From Vitis vinifera (Eukaryota; Streptophyta; Magnoliopsida; Vitales; Vitaceae): DNA of 64,000 bases. Under the pieces are notes generated by a model. It was not told where the DNA came from. It made no database searches and was given only the letters and a program-made list of their open reading frames with translations. Both the position numbers and the translations under genes were made by a program. The stretch lies in NCBI RefSeq assembly GCF_030704535.1, contig NC_081817.1, positions 23,313,001 through 23,377,000 of the forward strand. Reading direction: 5' to 3'. Below, one piece after another: positions 58,800 to 64,000 of this stretch. The number at the start of each line of letters is the position of its first letter. The first letter of the stretch is position 1.

Positions 58800-61250
58800 T
58801 CGAAAGTGGATAGGAAGTAAATGGGCTCAAAGTTGTGTACTCAACATGCCAAGAGTTGGACTACTGAACTCAAGAATGGAAATATGCCCCAATATCTAGG
58901 GTGCTCACACTACTGAAACAACCAGTAAATCAATCATCTATTGGAATCAATGGGTTAGGAAATCGAGCATCACGACAAACCTTTGAAAAAATCTAGGCTG
59001 AAGGAATTCTCTGTTTGAAAAACTGCTTTGTCGATAAATCTCAAAAGGTAAATCTCAAAGCATGTATATCGTGGCTCATTTACAAGCAAATCTCAAAGTG
59101 CACAAAATAATGCTCAGTTGGATAATCCAATCTGCAAGGTAATAATGACAAAAACAAATCCATCTCATGAACATCTAGCTAAAAGATCCACCCATGCTCA
59201 TCGGGTGAAACCTGATGTGATCTATCTTTATCTCAACAAATCCATGTAGGGAGATCCTGATACAATCAATCGTTAGAAGCTCTAGACTAGTACTCAATCT
59301 AAAACCAAGTTGTCCACTGTCTCAATCTCAAGGATACTCAAAGAAAATGGGAAAATATGCCACAGTATAATATCTGATGTCAAAGTCATGAGGTAATTAC
59401 CCAACACTAATCATCCATCTTCATACCATTGCCCAAACAAAATCTCACCAAGGAGAGGGGAATATGCCCCAGTATGGTATCTGATGTCGAAGTTGTGAGG
59501 TAAACAACCAACAATGATCATCCATCTATGTACCGTTGCCTGAACATGATCTTACCAAGGAGAAGGGGGAGTATGCCCCAATATGGATATCTGATGTTGA
59601 AGTCGTGAGGTAAACAACCAACAATGATCATCCATCTATGCACAATCTCATCAAGGAGAGGGGAGTATGCCTCGATATGGATATTTGATGTACGATAAAG
59701 AATTTGTAAAAATAAATCAAACATCTCTATAACCATAGATAGGAATAGTCATACCATCCAATAACAACTAGGAACCTTAGAGAAAATGGGAAATATGCCC
59801 CAGTATGGATGTCTGATGCACAACAAAAGGATGAATCCGATATCATCAATGAACTGTCTCCAAACTCAAAAATCCATCAAACATCAATATGCCAAGCATG
59901 AGAGAGACCACAATAACGACTATACTTCAGCCAATCTACAAAAGTCTGTCCAAGTGAAGATTGTCAAAGATAACATCTAATCTCATGGCCTCGGGGTGGT
60001 CTTAAGACACGGGACGTAATGTAGGCCAAGATGATAGAGTGAAAGAGATGAAGGGAAACTAGGCTCAAATACCCAATGATCAAACCCATACCCTCGTGCA
60101 CAAGATGTAATGCATAGAAAAAATCTCATGAGCGATGGACCTTAAGGTAACCAAAGGAAATGTCAATGGCGAAACAAGAGAAATGATGAGTGGTCAAACT
60201 ATTAATGAAACATGTGAATGATGTGAAGAAGACATCAAATCAGTAATGTGTATCAATATGTAGGGAATGGATAAAAAGCGGAACGAAGATCTGGAAAGAG
60301 GTGATGAGATACGAAATAAGGCAATGAGAAAGTGTAATGAATGATGATCAACCCATATTAGTACAATAAGGGAAAGTTATATCACCAATGATGGAATAGC
60401 GGATAAGACAATGATCCAGAGACCCTAGTAAAAAGGTCACTCATCCCTCATACCTAATACATATCAACCATGATCTAAGAAGTATAGAATCTCATAGAAC
60501 TCTCACATGAACCCTCAACACTCCAAATGCATAACAAGAGTGGCTCAAGGAGTGAAAACTCATGAAAATTTCACAAGAACCCATAATGACAAATATACCC
60601 AATAGATAGACCTCGAAAGGTAACATAAGTGCCAATGGAGCAAGATACCATACACAAATATATCATTGCGGTTTTTTTTTTTTTTTTTTTTTTTTTTTGC
60701 GTATGCTCTTATCATCAATAAATCGAACTCCAATGGGAAAAATATAAGGAATGAACAAACTCTCTCAAACCATTGATGAATACATGAACCCCATCCGATG
60801 AGACAACCTCTCAAACTAAAATCTCCGAATCAATGCCAAATGATGGGATGAATGGAGTGATATGACTGCCTTTTTTGCACAAAGATGCGAAGAATCATCA
60901 ACCCAAGGAAAAGAAGAGATAAGAAGAAGCAAATAATGATAAAAACAAGAAAGAGAATGAAAATATGATGATAATAAAATAAAACAAATAAGATAATAAG
61001 GATATGGTAACTAGAATGAGAATATATGCCTAATAGTGTAAAGCTCATGAGACTTTCCTATCAAAGCATGCATATACAGCAAAGGGTCCCAACCCGAGTG
61101 TAGAAACGATAATCAAGGCTATAAGAAAGAAATAAAGCTATGACATACCACATGAGGCTCAATAGGCTAGCAACGGTCTAATATATTAATAAAGGTGATA
61201 AGGTGTAAGGCTTAACCAAAATGATGGCCATCCATCATGCGATCATAATC
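58800..61250 (-). mobile_element. Non-coding 3' region of the gypsy element
   Basis: No conserved frame. It includes a third array of about five units of roughly 95-125 bases at 59340-59830 (each with 'tatgccccagtatgg.tatctgatg') and a T-run at 60672-60698. It lies between the end of pol and the LTR, as in Tat/Ogre elements. Short frames here are not called. Confidence 0.65.
60672..60698. repeat. Poly-T run of about 27
   Basis: Homopolymer inside the non-coding part of the gypsy element. Confidence 0.9.
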
Positions 61251-62909
61251 TCAAACGTAATACTTCTTCAGCTGATCCACATTGGTAGGCTTTGAAAACT
61301 GGTTTCCATCTAAGTCGGTCAACCATGTAGCCCCTTTTGGAGTCAACTATCGAAAAACATAAGGCCCACTCCAACTAGGTCTGAACTTTTCTCTAGGGTC
61401 TCCAACCATACCTCTGAGGATCCTCAAAACCAAATCCCCTTTTTGTAATGGTCTAGGCTTAACCCGTTTCCTGAAGACACGAGCCATTTTCCTCTAATAG
61501 GCCTGAACATGATCTGTTGCTCTCAATCTCTTCTCATCTAAAAGGTTAAGCTAATCAAATCGAGCCTAAGCCCACTTTGTCTCAGAAATCTGCTGCTCAA
61601 GGGCTACTCTCAATGAACCCATCTCTGTCTCGACTAGCAAAACAACCTCCATACCATACACTAGAGAGTAAGGTGTAGCTCCTGTAGAGGTACGATATGC
61701 CCACAATGCAAAAGTGAGTTTCTTTGACCAATCCCGAGAAATTTCAACCATTTTCCTCAAAATCCTCTTAATATTCTTATTTGCAGCCTCTACTGCCCCA
61801 TTTTTCTGTGGCCTATATGTAGAAGATCTATGATGTCAGATGCCATACTTCTGCAACAAAGTATCTACATAAGCTCGGAAGTGCACCCCTCTATCTGAAA
61901 TCAACTCATAAGGAACCCCATAGCAGCAAATGATGTGTGATCTAATGAAATTGGCAACTCTAGTAGATGTCAACCTCGCATATGATGCAACCTCCACCCA
62001 TTTGGTGAAATAATCTATGGCGACTAGGATGAACTCATGACCAATGGAAGATTTTGGTGAAATATTCCCAATAATATCAATACCCCATACTGAAAATGGT
62101 CAGGACGAGGTCAAAGCGTGTGACTCTGATGGCGGTGCGTGTACGAGATCACCATGAATCTGACATTCTAGGCATTTCTAAACAAACTGGCAACAATCTG
62201 TCTCCATAGTCAACCAGAAATAACCCGTCCTCATAATTTTACGGGCCAGCATGCATCCTCCCATATGCGGACCACGAACTCCTGCATGAACCTCTCTCAT
62301 CACTCGGTCTACAGAGGCTTGATCTAAACACAACAGAAGCATACCATCAGCTGATCATCTGTATAAGGTATCTCTACAAATCACAAATCTAGTGGCCAAA
62401 TTCCTCAGTACTCTCTGATCCTTGGTAGTGGCTACCTCATGGTATGTGTCAGATCTAAAAAACTGATAAATGTCATAATACCAAGGTAAATCATCTTGGA
62501 CTTCCGTCTCTCCAATCAAACAACGGTAGATGGGTGTAGACCTCAACTCAATCAACAATGGACGTACAACTACATCAATCAAAATGTCCACAAAAGAAGC
62601 TAGGGTAGCTAAAACGTCGACAAATCGGTTATGATCTCTAGGCAAATGAACATATCTCAAGTCATCAAATCTTGCAACTAGAAACTCCACATAAGTGTGA
62701 TACGACCTAAGCTTCACATCCCTAGTCTTCCAGTCTCCTTGAATCTGTCTGAGTACCAGGTTATTGTCACCAAATACCTTCATCTGTCTAATGTCAAGCT
62801 CCAATACAGTCTCCAAACCAAGGATACAAGCTTTATACTCAACTATATTATTCGTGATAGGATGTCGATCAGGGAATGCCAAACGAATAGACCTCAGAAT
62901 ATGATCACC
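61251..62909 (-). pseudogene. Gypsy (Tat/Ogre type) archaeal-type RNase H and integrase, several stops
   Basis: In the frame 62909-62355, ITNNIVEYKACILGLETVLE and VFGDNNLVLRQIQGDWKTRD mark the archaeal-type second RNase H that is diagnostic of Tat/Ogre elements. Beyond a TGA at 62355-62357 the zinc-binding and catalytic parts of integrase follow in pieces, including the open frame 61566-61760 (SRDWSKKLTFALWAYRTSTG, ATPYSLVYGMEVVL). Pol ends with a KKYYV-type end and a stop at 61251. Several stops are TGA where CGA would be expected, consistent with decay by deamination of methylated CpG. Confidence 0.85.
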
Positions 62910-64000
62910 TTAAAGGGATACCAACAGAACACTTATCCCATACTCTGACTGATTGGCTGCACCATCGAAGTACATGCACCATCCTGATAAGTTAGTAATA
63001 GCAACAAACTCCTCATTTGGAAAATCATCATCAACTGGTCTATCCTCAAATGTCGGTAGCGAGGCTAAGTGATCGGCGACAATACTTTCCTTAATAGGCT
63101 TTTGAGAAACATACTGGATATCGAACTCTATCAAAAACATGAGCCATCTCATCAGTCTACCAGTCAATGCAGGTCTATAAAATAAGTATCTCAACTGATC
63201 TAGGCGGGATATCAAATGCACTGAATACTCTGTCATATAATGTATCAATCTCCTGGTAGCCCAAACTAGTGCTAAGCAAAGGCGTTCAATCATAACATAT
63301 CTCATCTCATACTCCAACATCCTCTTACTCAGATAGTAAATAGCTCTTTCTGTTCCTAAGTCATCAATTTGAGCTAACATACATCCCAAGGCCATGTCTG
63401 AAACTGACAAATACAGAAAAAGTGGACGTCTCGGCCTAAGAGGCACTAAAACAGGAGGAGAAAGCAAATACTCCTTAATCTTCTCAAATGCAAGCTGACA
63501 ATCATCATTCCAAACTTTAGGTTGGTTCTTCCTCAAAAGACGAAAGATAGGCTCACATATGTATGTCAATCTGGCGATGAAACAACTGATGTACTGTAAC
63601 TTGCCTAGAAAACCCCTGATCTCTTTCTTAGTCTTCGGCGTAGGCATGTCAAGTATGACTTTGATTTTATCTGAGTCGACCTTTATGCCTCGCTCACTGA
63701 CCATATGTCCCAATAATTTCCCAGAAGTCACTCCAAAGGTGCACTTCTTGGGATTCAACCTCAATCTAAACTTCCGGATCCTCTCAAAGAATCTCTCTAG
63801 AGCCTTTAAGTGATCTGTTCTACCTCGGGATTTCACAATCATATCATCCACATAAACTTTAACATCCCTATGCATCATGTCATGAAACAAAGTAGTAGCG
63901 GCCCTCTGATAAGTGGCTCCTGCGTTTTTCAACCCAAATGGCATAATCCTGTAACAGTAGCTACCCCACTCAGTAATAAAGGTTGTCTTCTCCATATCCT
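62910..64000 (-). CDS. Gypsy (Tat/Ogre type) reverse transcriptase and RNase H, partial
   Basis: The frame is open from the window edge to a TAA at 62910-62912 (361 codons from 63995). It contains the end of the RT fingers (FITEWGSYCYRIMPFGLKNAG), the catalytic YVDD in VKVYVDDMIVKSRG, the thumb (GFLGKLQYISCFIARL), and the first RNase H domain (LFLYLSVSDMALGCMLAQ). After a spacer comes the start of the second RNase H (WCMYFDGAANQSEYG). The TAA separates this from the rest of pol in the same frame. The N-terminal part of RT, protease and gag lie outside the window. It replicates by reverse transcription in cytoplasmic particles; this copy is probably defective because of the stops. Confidence 0.9.
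   Translation of the reverse strand, partial: DMEKTTFITEWGSYCYRIMPFGLKNAGATYQRAATTLFHDMMHRDVKVYVDDMIVKSRGRTDHLKALERFFERIRKFRLRLNPKKCTFGVTSGKLLGHMVSERGIKVDSDKIKVILDMPTPKTKKEIRGFLGKLQYISCFIARLTYICEPIFRLLRKNQPKVWNDDCQLAFEKIKEYLLSPPVLVPLRPRRPLFLYLSVSDMALGCMLAQIDDLGTERAIYYLSKRMLEYEMRYVMIERLCLALVWATRRLIHYMTEYSVHLISRLDQLRYLFYRPALTGRLMRWLMFLIEFDIQYVSQKPIKESIVADHLASLPTFEDRPVDDDFPNEEFVAITNLSGWCMYFDGAANQSEYGISVLLVSL

Overview
The window looks like nuclear DNA of a flowering plant, most likely a woody eudicot such as grapevine (Vitis). The evidence is AT-rich intergenic DNA, GT-AG introns, plant-only gene families, many small hAT/Harbinger-like elements, nested Copia and Ty3/gypsy elements and a tRNA-derived SINE. 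The species call is inference from repeat flavour and protein style; no database was searched.

Region 0-41.2 kb is a tandem array of six type-A cytokinin response regulators (ARR8/ARR9-like), all on the minus strand. I call them RR-A (68-1200), RR-B (13512-14256), RR-C (19958-20865), RR-D (24504-25228), RR-E (28465-29309) and RR-F (40010-40975). All exons could be traced by splice sites and reading phase. RR-A, RR-E and RR-F keep the ancestral five-exon structure. RR-B and RR-D have exons 2 and 3 fused. RR-C has lost the phosphoacceptor Asp (now Tyr), and its last exon runs into a probable solo LTR. RR-D is frameshifted just after the invariant Lys. Each copy has a similar promoter with a TATA-like box and, just upstream of it, GAT(C/T) motifs of the kind bound by type-B response regulators. 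The spacers are themselves duplicated: the DNA upstream of RR-A resembles that upstream of RR-E, and RR-B, RR-C and RR-D share 3' flanks. They hold Copia and pararetrovirus-like remnants, MITEs, a SINE at 5.8 kb with a 15-bp target duplication, and a hAT-type element at 31.4-32.3 kb with an 8-bp target duplication that carries a piece of an UNC93-like membrane-protein gene.

Region 41-52.6 kb is gene-poor. It contains one intact single-exon F-box gene with an FBA-type C-terminal region (44279-45550, plus strand) and one small EF-hand protein gene (52098-52616, plus strand), separated by MITEs and old non-coding repeats.

Region 52.9-64 kb is nested retroelements. A decayed Copia element (plus strand, LTR about 52921-53273) is interrupted at 55255/55256 by a large Ty3/gypsy element of the Tat/Ogre type on the minus strand, which runs off the window. 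It has a long LTR (55256-57425), a polypurine tract, a block of tandem repeats, and a pol with integrase, archaeal-type RNase H, RNase H and reverse transcriptase, broken by several stops.

Functionally, the array is a cytokinin feedback module: type-A regulators are induced by cytokinin and damp the same pathway. The array shows intact copies next to copies losing the phosphorelay site, the C-terminus or the acidic tail, so it is a snapshot of duplication and decay.
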